The notes beneath the pieces are model-generated. The model did not search any database, was not told the origin of the DNA, and was given only the letters and a program-made list of their open reading frames with translations. A stretch of DNA of 64,000 bases from Stenopsyche tienmushanensis (Eukaryota; Arthropoda; Insecta; Trichoptera; Stenopsychidae): positions 372,001-436,000 of the forward strand of contig WACJ01000072.1 in assembly GCA_008973525.1 (NCBI GenBank). The letters are read 5' to 3'. Of this stretch, positions 1 to 12,545 are shown in pieces. The translations under genes and the position numbers were made by a program. The first letter of the stretch is position 1. The number at the start of each line of letters is the position of its first letter.

Positions 1-624
1 AGATACGGCGGCTTCCAGTTCTGAAGGAGCAAAGCTTGTCACGTTTTACTTAGTTGCCGTCTGAAAAAATGAGTCAATCAATATTTTCGCTCCTACCTCG
101 TCTATTACCCTAGCTACACTATATGGATGAACGATTGTCCTATAAAATTCTGATAAAGAGAAGAAGAAAGATTAAATCTCAATCCCGTCATTTACCCTTC
201 TCATTAACATATCCATCCGAGATTTCCTCAAACGAGCGTAAAGAACTAATCGCTGAAGACAATGAAATTCGGTTGTTCCATTGGGTTTCACGTGGCTACC
301 CAGACTTATCGATCGAACCAATTCTCACTTAAAAAGAAACGAAAACAATTATAACTCCGAATCGAACCCAAACCAATACCCAGTCCGGGAAAAAATAGTG
401 TATGACATCATGGCTCTTATCCCCCAACTCAACGCGAGTTGCATATTTAATCGCGAGATCATATCTATGAGCAAATCATCTCTTTTTGATGAAGATGGAT
501 TATCCCATCCCCCAATTAATATCATACCTAGATCAAAAATATGACCTTTTGCTACATATATATATATTGAGTTTGTATCGACAGTATAAGATTCTGATCC
601 TTCATATTCTGATTCTGAACCGTA
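1..624. other. No recognised feature
   Basis: Two short overlapping frames (123-332 and 281-544, plus) are open, but nothing in their translations matches a family I know. Frames of this length are expected by chance at this AT content. I see no repeat shared with the rest of the window. Confidence 0.5.
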
Positions 625-847
625 TTAACACTTTCATGGCCGGTGATGCATATGTTGCATCATCACGGGTTTGACCATTGAAGGCCGCATGATACCACAT
701 ATGCACCATTTTCGCGCCAACTGTCCATATAAATCAGTAATCAATGAATACGGTGAATGAATTTTTATATCTACAACTGCTGATGCTATATCTATTTGAA
801 GTAATACGTTCAATATTGATACTTTGACGCGGCCACGATAGTGTTAA
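625..847 (+). mobile_element. TTAA-bounded piggyBac-type MITE, copy A
   Basis: This is a 223 bp element bounded by TTAA at 625-628 and 844-847. Its ends are inverted repeats: TTAACACTTTCATGGCCG on the left, and TTAACACTATCGTGGCCG when the right end is read on the minus strand. Just inside the left end is the dyad TGATGCA-TATGT-TGCATCA. It has no coding capacity. Duplicated TTAA targets are the hallmark of piggyBac transposition, so I class it as a non-autonomous piggyBac-type element. Related copies are at 3825-4738 and 53173-53435, with an end fragment at 6970-7009. Confidence 0.8.
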
Positions 848-1035
848 CACATTAATGGCGGAGGAATCTCGCGCGATTTTAACACAAACAAATATTTTTA
901 TAAGTTCTTAAGCTGATTTTAAATTACGTCCAACACATCCAAATACATATTTCACACAAACTAATTGTTGCATATAAAAATTAATATGTAACATTTAGTA
1001 ATAAATAAATAATAGTAATAAGTAATTATAAATAA

Positions 1036-1109
1036 ATAAAATATTCGAATACTTTACCAATTTCATATTCGTTATTTGAATAATTGATTTTACAAATATT
1101 TAGGACCCC
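1036..1109 (-). repeat. 5' fragment of mariner-associated repeat
   Basis: On the minus strand this segment resembles 56266-56345 and 32630-32680. It starts with a GGGTCC-like block, runs through AAATATT and TCAATTATTCGAAT-like sequence, and ends in an AT-rich tract. In the other copies it lies upstream of a WVPHELSE mariner relic; here that coding part is absent. Confidence 0.5.
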
Positions 1110-3824
1110 TAACTGTTACCGTTTTCGGAAGGAATTTAAATAGGACAACACATGAATTATATATCTTTCTAGAGCAAATCAATCATATGTATCCTTTATT
1201 TTACTCTTCTAATAATTCATAAATATGTGTTGATAATTCGCATTAAATCATAAAGGTTTGACAAACATATAAAATATACACACTCACGAAACGCTCTCTT
1301 ATAGCAGTAGAAAGATTTAAATATATATATTAATGTGCATCCCGCAGTGAATGTGTTGATATAACAATGCCAAAAACTTCGGCGAAAATATTTAAATAGA
1401 TCTTTGTGTATTCATTTTAATATTCAAACAAGCTGATACGAAAGAATCAAACACTTTTATGAAACACAAATTCAATATTGACGTTGCTATCAACGAGCCG
1501 ACCGCGACTCGGATTGTTTGCTCCATTATGCCATAATCAATTTAAGCCAACATTGAAGTTTCCACAGTCTTACTTAATTTCAAATGTAATCTGCTCATTC
1601 CATTTGAGCTTAAACGGAATCAGTTGCCAAACTGACGAATCGGCAGACCTTTGAACTTACACCGATAGATACCGAATGCAAAACAATTTTGCTCATTCGA
1701 ATTGATGCACGTCAAAATTTACACGAGCGTCTGAAATATTACATCAATGCTAAGAACAATATGTGTGAAAATCTCGATTCTTTTATATTCTTAGACGGGA
1801 AGTAGAATGAGGGTCAAGAACGGGTTAATTAATTATTTTCCATGCATTTTACAATCAATTAACATAGGCTAGCTAGCCCCAAACATTCCCCCGTAATAAA
1901 TTAATTTAAAAAATGCTATAATAAATTTGATGCAAATATCCACAAAAAACTCATATTTCGACGATCTATTTCAATTTACATCAACATTTCGTGCATCCAA
2001 TGAAAAACATGCGATGGCGATCAATCAGAACCAATAAATCATTTAAAATGATGTCAAGTACAATTCGTTTATTGATATAATATCCGTTATTATAATGAAC
2101 GAAGAAAGTGAGATGTATTCAATTTTAAGTTCGCTAAATTTTTTATTCCAATATACGGACAAAATCGAAGTCCACTTTTTTATCCGGAGATGACAACTAT
2201 TCACAAAAATAAAGCGCGACTTAAAAAAAAATGATATCTAAAAAACGTATCTATGATTATAATCGTCAGATATGAATGACGTCAATGATACCGAAGTATG
2301 AGAGAAAAGTCTTCGATCGCCACCCTGCAGAGCCCTTAAACTCCCCACTACGAAAGTCACAGCTCGAAATTCATTATTTCATTAGTCGAAAATAATCGAT
2401 GCCCATACATAATTGATTGATCTCACTGGTCTACATATCAGTTTCTATTTGAAGAAAAAAACTCAATTGAATGCTCTCGTTATACAGTCCTCGACCTTAT
2501 TAATTTTACAAATATGCGTATTTAAATTAACGAGTCACGAATTAACCTCTCAAGTGCCACAATATAAATCTATGCTCAGTTTTTTTCTCGTCACAGTTCT
2601 TTTTGCGACATTTAAGCATCGTCATTCATATGAGTCACGAATGTAAATGGGCTAATTTGTTTTTAATCCTTTCGTGGACACTCGTAATCGCCACACATTT
2701 CCAACAATCAAATGTTAAATAGGTAATTTATTTAGAACGGAGCCTCCACCGTTCCAGAAGAAGCACCCATTTGTATTCATTACGATCCGGAGGACGCGCT
2801 GGACCCATCCCTAATTTATAACTCTCTCCCCGACGATAATTACGAACGTATTTTTTAAATTTGCTTCAACAATTACAAAAACTAAATAAAGTACAACATA
2901 CATAATGGACAGTATATACAAAATAATTTAGCATACAGATGCAGGTCAACCGTAAAAAAAGTATACATCGCGAGTGTATGCACGATTAAGTGTGTATATC
3001 CTGGCGCGGTTTGGCGAGCGTGCGTGCAGGGTTTGTGAGATTCAGGTGGTACGAACGTTTCGAAGGTTTGATTGCATGAATAAATTACTCTTCGAGTAAG
3101 TTTTGCTGTTAATCCATCAACTCTGGCGGGATGCTATTTTGATAAGACTCTCGTATGTATCAAAAGAATTCGAATCAAGCATGAAGCACAAAATTAAATT
3201 TAAAACACAAAGAATTTTAAAAAACGCAGGGCGCTAACAGCCTAGCAACGTCTTTAATTCGCCCTCGAAGAACCTTGACCTAGTCACCCCACACGCCTAT
3301 CTTATCAGAGCCCTCCATATAACATTTCAGTAACATAAGTTCAGACCTCCTTGAAACATTAGACAGTCATTATAAGTACCGTGGTTTTTCAAAAGACTTA
3401 TTTATGCTTTCATGGTTATTCTCGACTTCGTGATAAACTTACCTTCGAAAGATCTAATTGGGAATGCCTCTGATCGTTTTCCTATATTTTCATAGATGTA
3501 TTATCAATACACAATCGAATTTCCCTATCATCTTACACTCTACAATCAACCAGTTACGCATTCACCCCTCTTCATTTTCTGATGGGAGAGATTCCTGGAG
3601 GACTGGCGGGAAGAATACGTCTTCCCGCAAACAAGTCTATTGACACTCATTTTATCTTCGTCGACGTTAAAATATTAAAATGGAATTTGGCATCCTTTCT
3701 CAAATGATGAAACCTTTTTAATTGATAAAATCTTACCTCTGAAAAATTCCAACAACATTTTTTTAGCATTGAACAGATCAGATGAATTATAAAAAATGCC
3801 ATCCTCTACCATACCCATCGACCC
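1110..3824. other. No recognised gene or repeat
   Basis: This AT-rich stretch has only short frames (for example 2413-2646 and 3458-3643) with no domain I recognise. I see no terminal inverted repeats here and no match to other parts of the window. Confidence 0.5.
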
Positions 3825-4738
3825 TTAACACTTTCATGGCCGGTGATGCATATGTTGCATCATCACGGGTTTGACCATCGGCGACCGCATGATGCCTCAT
3901 ACATCATGATCACGCCGACCGTCCATATACACTCAAACCTTTTTTTGTGCGATTTCAGAGTTATGCGGTTTTTAAAGCATTATTTATTTCATAAGCCGTA
4001 CGTATCGAGATATTTTGGATAAAATAAGAAATAAATCATCAACACTAACCGAAATTTGGAAAAAAATAATTTGAGACTATAAATCATATTGCATCTACTA
4101 TCACTGAATTACGACCACGCCCTTTATTCTGATTTAGATTTTTGATCAAATTGATTTCGTTTTTTTTGCAATTTTACCAATGTTTCGACTTTTAAAAATA
4201 CATTATCCAATGGACAAAATAAAGACAAAAAAATGACTGGAAGGATTTTTTTTAACGGTCGTCATTTTGTGATTTATTTTTATTGAGTTAGGGACTATAG
4301 TGATATCTTTACAAATTATGAATTATATTGTTGGAAAGAGAAAATCGACACAGAACAATGATGACCTTGACACTGGGTATACTATTTCTTCCAAAGAGAG
4401 CGATTTTGAGTCATCGAAAATCGTAACGAAAATTATCATACAGCGATGACAGTTTGTAATTAAAAAAAAATTAATTACCTTATTGTTTTCCTGTTTTTTA
4501 TGAACTTTTTTTATGCGATTTTGGATATATTTTATAAAACTGTTTCAAAGTTATGCGGTTAACGCATATTCACTTTTCCTATGTAAGTCATAGCTTTTGA
4601 CTGCACAAAAAAAAAGATTTAAGTGATCAGTAATCAATGAATACGGTGGATGAATTTTTATATCTGCAACTGCTGATGCTACATCTATTTGAATATGTTC
4701 AATGGTTTGATTCTTTGATGCGGCCAAGATAGTGTTAA
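3825..4738 (+). mobile_element. TTAA-bounded piggyBac-type element, copy B, with nested insert
   Basis: This 914 bp element has TTAA at both ends (3825-3828 and 4735-4738). Its left 100 bp and right 110 bp match the two halves of the 223 bp copy A, including TTAACACTTTCATGGCCG and the TGATGCA...TGCATCA dyad. The extra 696 bp in the middle begins and ends at the point where A is continuous, and it has its own inverted ends, so I read it as a second element inserted in this MITE rather than as the ancestral long form. Confidence 0.75.
3930..4625. mobile_element. Nested DNA element inside TTAA copy B
   Basis: The segment begins CACTCAAACCTTTTTTTGTG, and its right end read on the minus strand begins CACTTAAATC followed by a T run and GTGC. 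These form imperfect inverted repeats of about 21 bp. It interrupts sequence that is contiguous in copies at 625 and 53173. Inside, TTATGCGGTT-like blocks occur near both ends (about 3960 and 4550). A 43-codon frame at 4318-4449 is rich in D, S and E but matches nothing I can name. The block style recalls pogo/Tigger ends, but I cannot assign the superfamily. A clean target duplication is not visible. Confidence 0.5.
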
Positions 4739-6969
4739 ACAGATAGTGTTATATTAGATTTCGGACAATTATTTCTTGATAATATTGGTATTTTCAGTCA
4801 ATATAAACCCAGGATCGATCATCCACCCGATATATAAATTATCCATATATAAACGATGAACAAACTTTTCCAGTGACATTATTTTAAAGTAAAAACATAT
4901 ATTATATAGAAATGACGAATATTTGAATGACTGCTTGAGAAAATTGAAAATGTGCATCCATATTCTAATTGATTGTGTCGATATATAATATTTATACATG
5001 GATTATTTATATACAAAATTTCCACTACGTCAATTTTCGTCAGTGGGACAAAAATCATGCCGAGGACACGACCAAAGACCAGGACAATAGCTGATGGACC
5101 GATTGGTATCAGCAACCGGTTGCGTCATTCCATAGACGAATAACGTCGAAAACAAGGCATTTTATAGTACTATCATAGGATGCCATCAATTAATGACCTA
5201 ATGTTGGAATCATCTGCTAAGAATGCCATCACACTAATAAAGCACTTCTTTTTGCATCAGGCAACCTATTCAAATCGATTTCACAGGAATACAATTAATA
5301 TTTGAGTGCGTCAATGATTTATTATTTTTGGAAAAATTTCGCACTGCAAATCGTTGACCCAAATCATTATCGAGGATACTGCACCGCGTCTGCTTCCTCA
5401 TTGTCGACTTAATAGAAATTCTTGGCAAGCGTTCCATGCGGAACCACCACCAGGAGTTTATGAAGAATTTTTATCATCTTCAAAATTATACCGCAAAAAA
5501 ACGCGATGTATAAAAAATATGTAAGCCACTTTCAGCAACAATGCATCAATGTCGTAACGAGTCCAGATTGACAATAGAGTCATGGTTCAGGGTTCAGAGG
5601 TGGCAATCGTTGCAAATTCAAATGGAGCACTCGTCAATCCAATTACGTATGATATTCAATCTTCAATAGGGTTAAGCGTTTATTTAATAGCCATATTTAG
5701 GATCTCCAGACGAAAATATGTTTGTATGATGTCCATTTAAAACATTTATAAACAGACAGAAACATGCTGAAAGTAAGGATTCTGAAGGGTCGAACACGTA
5801 CCTATGAACCTTGGAAGGTCGATAGAATGTGAAAATGGGACATAATAACAAAATAATGCAGATTATTAAATAAATCAAATACGTATATTCGATTTTTTTA
5901 AAACAAATAACTCATATGACAGATGCGGAGCAAAATGTATCAATACATTAATGCAGCTTACAAATGTATATGGTTGAATTCCAAATCAAAGACAATAAAA
6001 ATTTACATTAAATATTTCATCCCACAACGAAATTCAAATGGCAACATTATAAAGTGTCATACATGAATCACAAACTCCAGAAATACATTCGGTTGGGATA
6101 AGGACAATAAACGAATTCGATAGTCCAGCGACATTTGATTGTATCAGCTATGTTAAATTTAGTTCCGAGTGATAAATGTTGCGTTTAAAATTGAGTTTAC
6201 TAACCTTTATATTGGATTTAAAAATACATCCGCGCCAATGACCAACATTCGGCAATAAAATCGTGATCCTACTAAACCAAAGGCAATATGATCGCGATTA
6301 AATTATTCTAGGCGTTCCTAAAATATTGGAAAATCGCACGTTGGAGTAGCGCCAAGTGTGTAACCTCCACGTGGGCAACAAAAACACAGGAACTTGTTAT
6401 ATAGTAATTAATTAAATCCGTTCTGAAATCCACGAATCTGCCTAAAATAATTCGATTCGAAGCAGCGAAAATGAAGTTCGCAATCTGCCAAAACGATCTC
6501 CCTTTATCTCCACGAAAGTCTTCGAGCTGAAACAATCAAATGATCACAAATCTCAAGACTCAAAGTCAAGGCATGTGGCACGAAATCGTGGATTAAAATT
6601 CATATCTTGAATATGATTCCTATATATCCTCGTGAATAGATTTGCATTGGGAATTAGGTAAAAGCTTCTCGTACGGACGTTCATCTCGATTGAATATGAG
6701 CCTTGAAACACAGGATTACGTCCATATGAATAATGCAACAGATGTCATCATTGAGATTTCGAAAAAATCATCGTAAAATACGAATTTGATCAAATTTTAA
6801 AGGAACTTGATAGATGCGACTATTCTAAATCGTACACTTGTCATATTAGATCAGACGTTGTCAAAAATGTTGTGATTATGATTTATTTGGATCATTCGAA
6901 TTAAGCGCAGTTTATAAATATTAAATGAAAATTGAATTTGATAATTCTAAAAAAAGACCTATTATGTCA
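4739..6969. other. No recognised gene or repeat
   Basis: Short frames only (4769-5115 minus, 5684-5878 minus, 6308-6738 minus). About 5340-5510 plus is open for some 55 codons without a family match. I see no repeat shared with the rest of the window. Confidence 0.5.
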
Positions 6970-7009
6970 TTAACATTTTCGTGGCCGGTGATGCATATGT
7001 TGCATCATC
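6970..7009 (+). mobile_element. Left-end fragment of TTAA MITE
   Basis: TTAA followed by CATTTTCGTGGCCG and the TGATGCA-TATGT-TGCATCA dyad matches the left 40 bp of the MITE at 625-847. Homology stops after the dyad, and no matching right end lies nearby. A 69-codon frame (6925-7131) runs through it and is best seen as chance. Confidence 0.65.
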
Positions 7010-7254
7010 TTATGGTGGAAAGAATTTTAAAATTCAAGAGAAAATTACAACAGATTTTGGAACTTTATTATGAAGTACATAAAGATTTATATACGCTAAA
7101 AGTAGATAATCGCTTATTATCGAATTTTTGAAGGCTAAAACCAGAAATACTCCAGAGTTCTCTGATGATGAAAATCCACAACGGATCTCGAAAAAGAATA
7201 AAACTATAAGAGATAGCGATGATGAATGAATGGGATATTATAGTATGAGCTTCA

Positions 7255-7591
7255 ATCTTCCATCTCTCTTCGGGTGCAATGTGTTGTTTTAACAGCGCCA
7301 TCTCTTGTTGCCCTGCGGAGACATTGCAACTGCATACCGACGGATCGCGCAAGAGCGCGTGCACCGTTGTCGGATGGGTAGTGACGCGCAGAAGGTGGAA
7401 GAGTCGTCGGTTAGCCTTGGCAGCGGAAGGTCGTCCCTCCTGCAGCCAGATCTCTTTCTCTCTCTCGTGTGGAATAAATAGTTATTTAGAGAAGAGTATT
7501 TCTATTCGACGTCCGTCTATTCCCATCCATTCGTCCAGCAGCATCACGGCCCGATATAAGAACGGGAGAGCGTCCCCGCCTCAACATTACA
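7255..7591 (+). mobile_element. LTR-like repeat, copy 1
   Basis: This is about 75% similar by eye to 16178-16578. Shared landmarks in order are GGTGCAATGTG, AACAGCGCCATCTCTTG, an ACATTGCA block that can pair with the first landmark, GTAGTGACGCGCAG, GTCGTCCCTCCTGCAGCCAG, a CT-rich run, a GGAATAAATA poly(A)-type signal, a TTCGACG block, and an end at TTACA. The single poly(A)-type signal, higher GC and ACA end suggest a solo LTR. No target duplication or internal retroviral-type coding region is visible, so the class is open. Confidence 0.5.
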
Positions 7592-9581
7592 CATTCAAAC
7601 CTCATTTCGAAGATATCAAGAAGAGTGAACTTTTTTTGAAAAAAAAAAAGCTTTTGATTTTGAAATGTGTTTATGTGGGCGTATTCTTAAATCTTATGAA
7701 CTATGTAAACACTTTGAACCGAGTATATTAGGAAATAATTTTGATCGGAATACGTACGTTTGTGAACGAAGACAATAATCGAAGAAGCATTTCTCGTAAT
7801 ACAAAATCAAAAAAGGGTCGAAAGAAGATGAAACAGGAAAAAGTATCCAGGAGAAAAGCTTTCAAAGAAAAACAAAGAAAGCTAAACAACAAAAATGTCA
7901 ATATATATAGAGTCTAGTCGCATTCTAATTAATATTCAATTGACCTCCCAATCCACAAAACCTGTTTATTTTCATTCGCCAGTGATGTATTGGCATTTTA
8001 TATTTGGAATTCATTGACAAAATTAAAACTAACGAGACAGATAGTATTCTGAGTCATAGGCGGTGAGAATAGAATTAATTTCGTTTGTAAATCAAAGAAC
8101 GTGACATCCTTGTATTTTAATGGACGTTCGCTGCTATTTATCTCAACTCGTACAGCATAATTATGTACTTTACTTTGGCACACGGTCGCCGTATTGTGTT
8201 TGCATTCCGAATGTCCGCAAATATGTATTTTGAAACAAAAACGGACGATTTTAACACCTAACGGACCGTCCCGTGAAAATGCAATGTGCGGAATGCGCTT
8301 AGGACGCTTCCACTACACGTGAACGCCATCCAACTTGTCAAGGCATGCTGACTGTATTTCGTACATTGAAAATCATATATGTTAAAACTCGATGAGTATT
8401 AAATTCGCAGAAAGTATTATTTAAACATGCATTAAGAATAATCTTTCATCTAGTAGTAGGTGTTTGTACATGGTTTATAATTAGGATGCTGATGCACACA
8501 TAATTGGAACTAATTACACTAAACATACATAAATGACTAGGTTTTAATGACTAGAAATATTTTTTAAATCTTTATCATTTAATTCTTGGAGAGTGATTTT
8601 ATGAATTAAAATCGTCACGCGCTTAACTTCCTCCGGAGCTAAAATGTCCACACCCCGATGCACTTTATGATTATTTGTTGATTCTTGTCATGGCTTATGA
8701 CAAAAGCCAAGGTTTCCTGCAAAACATTAACATGATGCATAAAGTTATTTCTTCTTTCGACGATATTTCCTACACAGTCTATAAATTTAAGACATGAGAT
8801 TAATGATGATATCCGAGCGATTAGTACTCCATTGAACTCCAAATTTGACCTCCAAATGCGCAATTAACCGCTGCAATGATCCGATTAACGGTTACTTTCT
8901 AAGCTGACCAATTGAATGATTGCTGTCGACCAACAAAAAAGGTCTTCTTCCTACGAGAATCCCGTAGAAATGTGATCATCAAAATCCAATATAAATGCAA
9001 ATTAAACAATACAAGACGTTCCGGTCCGCGTTTGAATTCGGCTCCGTTTTCGCTCGCCCAATACCCACCGATATTGACAGTCGTGTGTCGATAAGATCGA
9101 TATCGATTTAATAAAAGGCCGATTACGATAAACGAAGATCGATTATCGTCTTCGGATGACTTCAAAACCATCACGTAACTTTCAATGTTATGATGTCATT
9201 AAGCGGTTAATAATATAAACCGGTTATTTCGAAAGACTCGCATAATAAACGTTGCGTGAGGAAGCGAATTGTTTTCGTAGTAAAAATTTTCAATAACATG
9301 GAGAGTCGAGATATTCGAATGCTTAATGTGTCGAAACGGAATTTGTTACTAATCGAGCTCGAATGTACACTATACTAATTGTATAATAGCGGTTTAATCT
9401 AATAATAGCTGTCGTTTTTTAGAATCAGTATATACTAGTACATAACTGGGGCAAAAAACGACAAATCTTCCATAAAAAGTAAATGCAACGAAAGCAATCA
9501 TCTTGATGGTATGCCGCAAGCTCTAAAAACTAATAATATTGGGATATGCGAGGAATTGATGTACATTGATATTGATCCATG
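7592..9581. other. No recognised gene or repeat
   Basis: A lysine- and arginine-rich frame of about 58 codons lies at roughly 7735-7915 plus without a family match. The frame pair at 8899-9174 minus and 8912-9094 plus overlaps antisense and is most likely noise. Confidence 0.45.
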
Positions 9582-10087
9582 ATGGGTGGATTCCACGAGC
9601 GTGGTTTCTTGTGCATGGTTTACTAGCATGCCAATTACTGTTTTTTTTTTTGCTTTTCTGCTGCCGGACAGTTTTAGATGCTCATGATTCCGGGATTAAT
9701 AAATGTAATCCCGAAAAATTAGGCGACGCCTAGGGACAGCAACTGTCCAAACTATGTATACATATATATACAGTACATATGTTTTTCAAATTGTTATATT
9801 AACCTTTCCCTACCGGTGATGTATTTACTACACCTCGACGAATAATGGTAATATCGATATGAAATATAATAGATACGGGGTTCAGAATTTTTGTATTCCT
9901 CCGTAATATAATTACGAATCACATCAAAGTAGCATAGTATATAAATATTCATCTGCAGCGACGGAAATAAATAATTTGTCGGGAAATCGGGAATTTTGCG
10001 AGTTTTAGTCCGTGTCTCAGCAGAAAGGAATTTTATCAGTCAAATTGATGGTGTTGCACAAGAAATCACGCTCGTGGAATCCACCTA
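9582..10087. mobile_element. Non-autonomous element with 34 bp inverted ends
   Basis: The left end (9583 on) and the right end (read on the minus strand from 10087) share GGTGGATTCCACGAGCGTG and then TTTCTTGTGCA, with two differences over about 34 bp. The element is about 505 bp. It has no coding capacity and contains the repeat core described at 9665-9880. The right flank reads CCACCTA, so a TA target is possible, but the left flank does not show it. I cannot name the family. Confidence 0.65.
9665..9880 (+). repeat. Repeat core with TTAA-type terminus, shared with 51825-52095
   Basis: Matched blocks, in order, are CAGTTTTAG, GGCGACGCCTAGGG, ACTGTCCAA, an ATATATAC tract, TTAA-CCTTTCC with CCGGTGATGTATTTACTACA, and ATATCGATATGAAATATAAT. 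The other copy is inverted. The TTAA at 9799-9802 is followed by the dyad GGTG-GTA-TAC-CACC (9815-9834). Because homology continues on both sides of the TTAA, it is not a fresh insertion boundary in either copy. Confidence 0.6.
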
Positions 10088-11572
10088 TGAATGATGGACT
10101 ATTAATGATGATAAATACTGCAATCTTTTTGATATATTAAAATGGCTTATCTACTAAAAATATGCGACGAGCCTGCGATAACATTCCACTTGATATTGCT
10201 GCCATGGCGCAAAATATGATACATTGAAGTACAATCGTCCAACATCCCAACAGCCTGAATTTGACACCTCGTGATTTATAAATCAAGACGATTAATCATT
10301 TGAGGATATATTCCCATATAAAAATAAATTAATCTATGGAGCAATTGACTTCGTACCCAATACAATGGAAATTGCTTAGTTTACAATTGGACATGTGGAA
10401 AGTGTAATCTTTTACACTCGATCACCAATCATAAAGGGTTATTTGCGCGTAAAAAACATAATGGCGAATATACGACCATTTCCTTAGTAAATTGAGTTTA
10501 AAATTTTACCGGAAAGGTTAAGCAAAACAACCCTAATTCCCTCGCATGAAGATAAAACAATCCTCAAAGCGCCGATTCATATAACCGTAACATTTTAAAT
10601 AACCCCCGTATGAAAACATTATTATGAACGAGTTTAGTGAACATCAAACCAAGATAAATAAGTTAATAATACATTTTTGTACGATTTTTTTTGCGCGGTT
10701 TTTTTGTGTCTTATACATCCAGCGCGTAAATCATAATTCTTTTGTGGCATAATCAACAAATAGAGCGTAAATATCAAACAAAACTATACATGTATATCGC
10801 ATATTTACGATTCTCTATATTGTAAGTCTTCCCGCGTCGAAACTTTTACTGCGACATTAAACGCCCTTTATATTTCAATCCATAGCATGTTTTGCTACCA
10901 GCGATAAAAAGCTTCCATTAAAAAGTTTTACAAGTTTAAAAAGTTTACATGGATGAGATTTCTCAAGTTTACGCGCGCAGTCTTCAAAATTTACGATTTT
11001 AACCCTTGGCGACCTTAGGAATACTCGATAAGCTCATGAATTATGCATTAATTCGCTCGAAAATTGAATGGCGAATTTGTAGAAACTCGAAACCCAAAAA
11101 CACACATAATACCTGATTAATTACTGTAATAAATTCTTGAGGAAATCGTACCGAACTGTACATAACAATTAAATTTATTATACAATTATCATTGTGCAAA
11201 AATCCTTTCAAAATGCAACATTCGATAATGATTTACATAGTTATTTATCATGGGGGGGAAAATTTTAATTGACATAAATCACTACAATTGCGTATTTTAT
11301 GGCTGGATCATGTCAAAAATACGTTCTAGCGAATGCAATCAAATTACCAAAGCAGTAACATTCAATTTAAATACAATGTCTATATAATTTAGTTAAAATA
11401 AATACTCAATAATTATAGAATAGGTGCAATTGTAATGTTGTTATATATATATATATATTCAGTTTAAAATAAATATATATAAACAATCAATTTGCATGCC
11501 AAATGAATATAAATTGGACAAAAACTATTAATTCGTAAAATTATTCCATGTCCCCCGATCTAACGTATAGAT
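10088..11572. other. No recognised gene; one TTAA-type motif
   Basis: The stretch is mostly AT-rich with no long frame. TTAACCCTTGGCGACC at 10999 resembles the TTAA-type termini elsewhere in the window, but no partner end was found. A (TA)n run sits at about 11443-11457. Confidence 0.45.
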
Positions 11573-11975
11573 GGCTTCCGTGATCGTACAGATCGTATAA
11601 AATGCCGCAAAAAGTCATAAAAGAGGACGGAGTGGTTTGCATGTTCAATCGGTCCGCTTTTCGGACCGCTGACATAATGAATGAGCGCCTCGCAATCGGA
11701 CGCCATTCTGTTATCTGAAGAAGACTGGTCGGGTGGGTTGTTTAAATTTTACAATCGGTCGTGAAATATTGTTGACTTTATTTTTATTGTGGGCTTATGC
11801 CAGATTACGAAGAAAAGAGGGATTAGACAACTATATTATAAAAACATACAGAGCCAATCAGTGTTGACTCATATAAAGTAGAAAAGGTCAAGTAAACAAC
11901 AATCATGTGCAACTCTCGACCGGGTCGGTATTCAGCGTTTTACGCCCCAAGCCCAGTTGCGCCCCGGGTTGTTCC
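11573..11975 (+). repeat. Repeat family F900, truncated copy
   Basis: This resembles 45864-46283, 62701-62910 and the minus strand of 16975-17440. Landmarks are AAAAGAGGACGGAGTGG, a CGGTCC-CGGACCG stretch, GAATGAGCGCCTCGC, GAAGAAGACTG, GGGCTTATGCC, GTGTTGACTC, and CCCAAGCCCAGTTGCG near the 3' end. The terminal GGCTGTAAC-type inverted repeat of other copies is missing, so the 3' end is truncated. Frames through this repeat look alike between copies only because the DNA is repeated. Confidence 0.65.
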
Positions 11976-12121
11976 TCTGTTTCCTTTGTTTGAAATTTAA
12001 AATAATTGTGGCACTCCATATGACAACATTTATAGGATATAAACAAAACGCATTCCCGTTGAGCAAGAATTTAGCGAATTTGTTGTTAAAATCTTTTATA
12101 TATAATACATCCACTACATTT

Positions 12122-12545
12122 TCATTTCGAGTAAATCCTCGACAAATCCAAATAGATTGGATTATAATCGTGCGATGATTCGATTTTTTGTTGAAATTGT
12201 ATGGCCAATATTGGCACCCGCTTTCCAATCGGGCACGTGTCGAATTCTTTGGGATCTGAATATAAATCAGCGATTTTATAAGCATCTAGTATTGACAAAC
12301 GGATAGAGCGATGACGACGTTGTTCGGATGGAAATATAATCATTCCGCGATGAAAAAGTAATCGCCATATGACCTCGTACGGTTTGGACTTCACATGGAT
12401 TATAATCCATTTTATCAATGTCAATGTTACATTTACAACAACTGTCGTTGAATTGTGTCAATAGTTCATTTGTAAATCTGATTCGATCATAAATGAGTCT
12501 CTTGAGATTTTGATTGTTTACGGCATTGGACGTTTCTGATAGTCA
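12122..12545 (-). pseudogene. Possible decayed coding tract, unidentified
   Basis: On the minus strand three frames are open in series: 12461-12276, 12424-12122 and 12285-11932. Together they would give about 170 residues if two frameshifts are assumed. Composition is mixed and not obviously low-complexity, but I recognise no domain. Frames near 100 codons are expected a few times by chance in 64 kb at this AT content, so this is a weak call. Confidence 0.15.
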
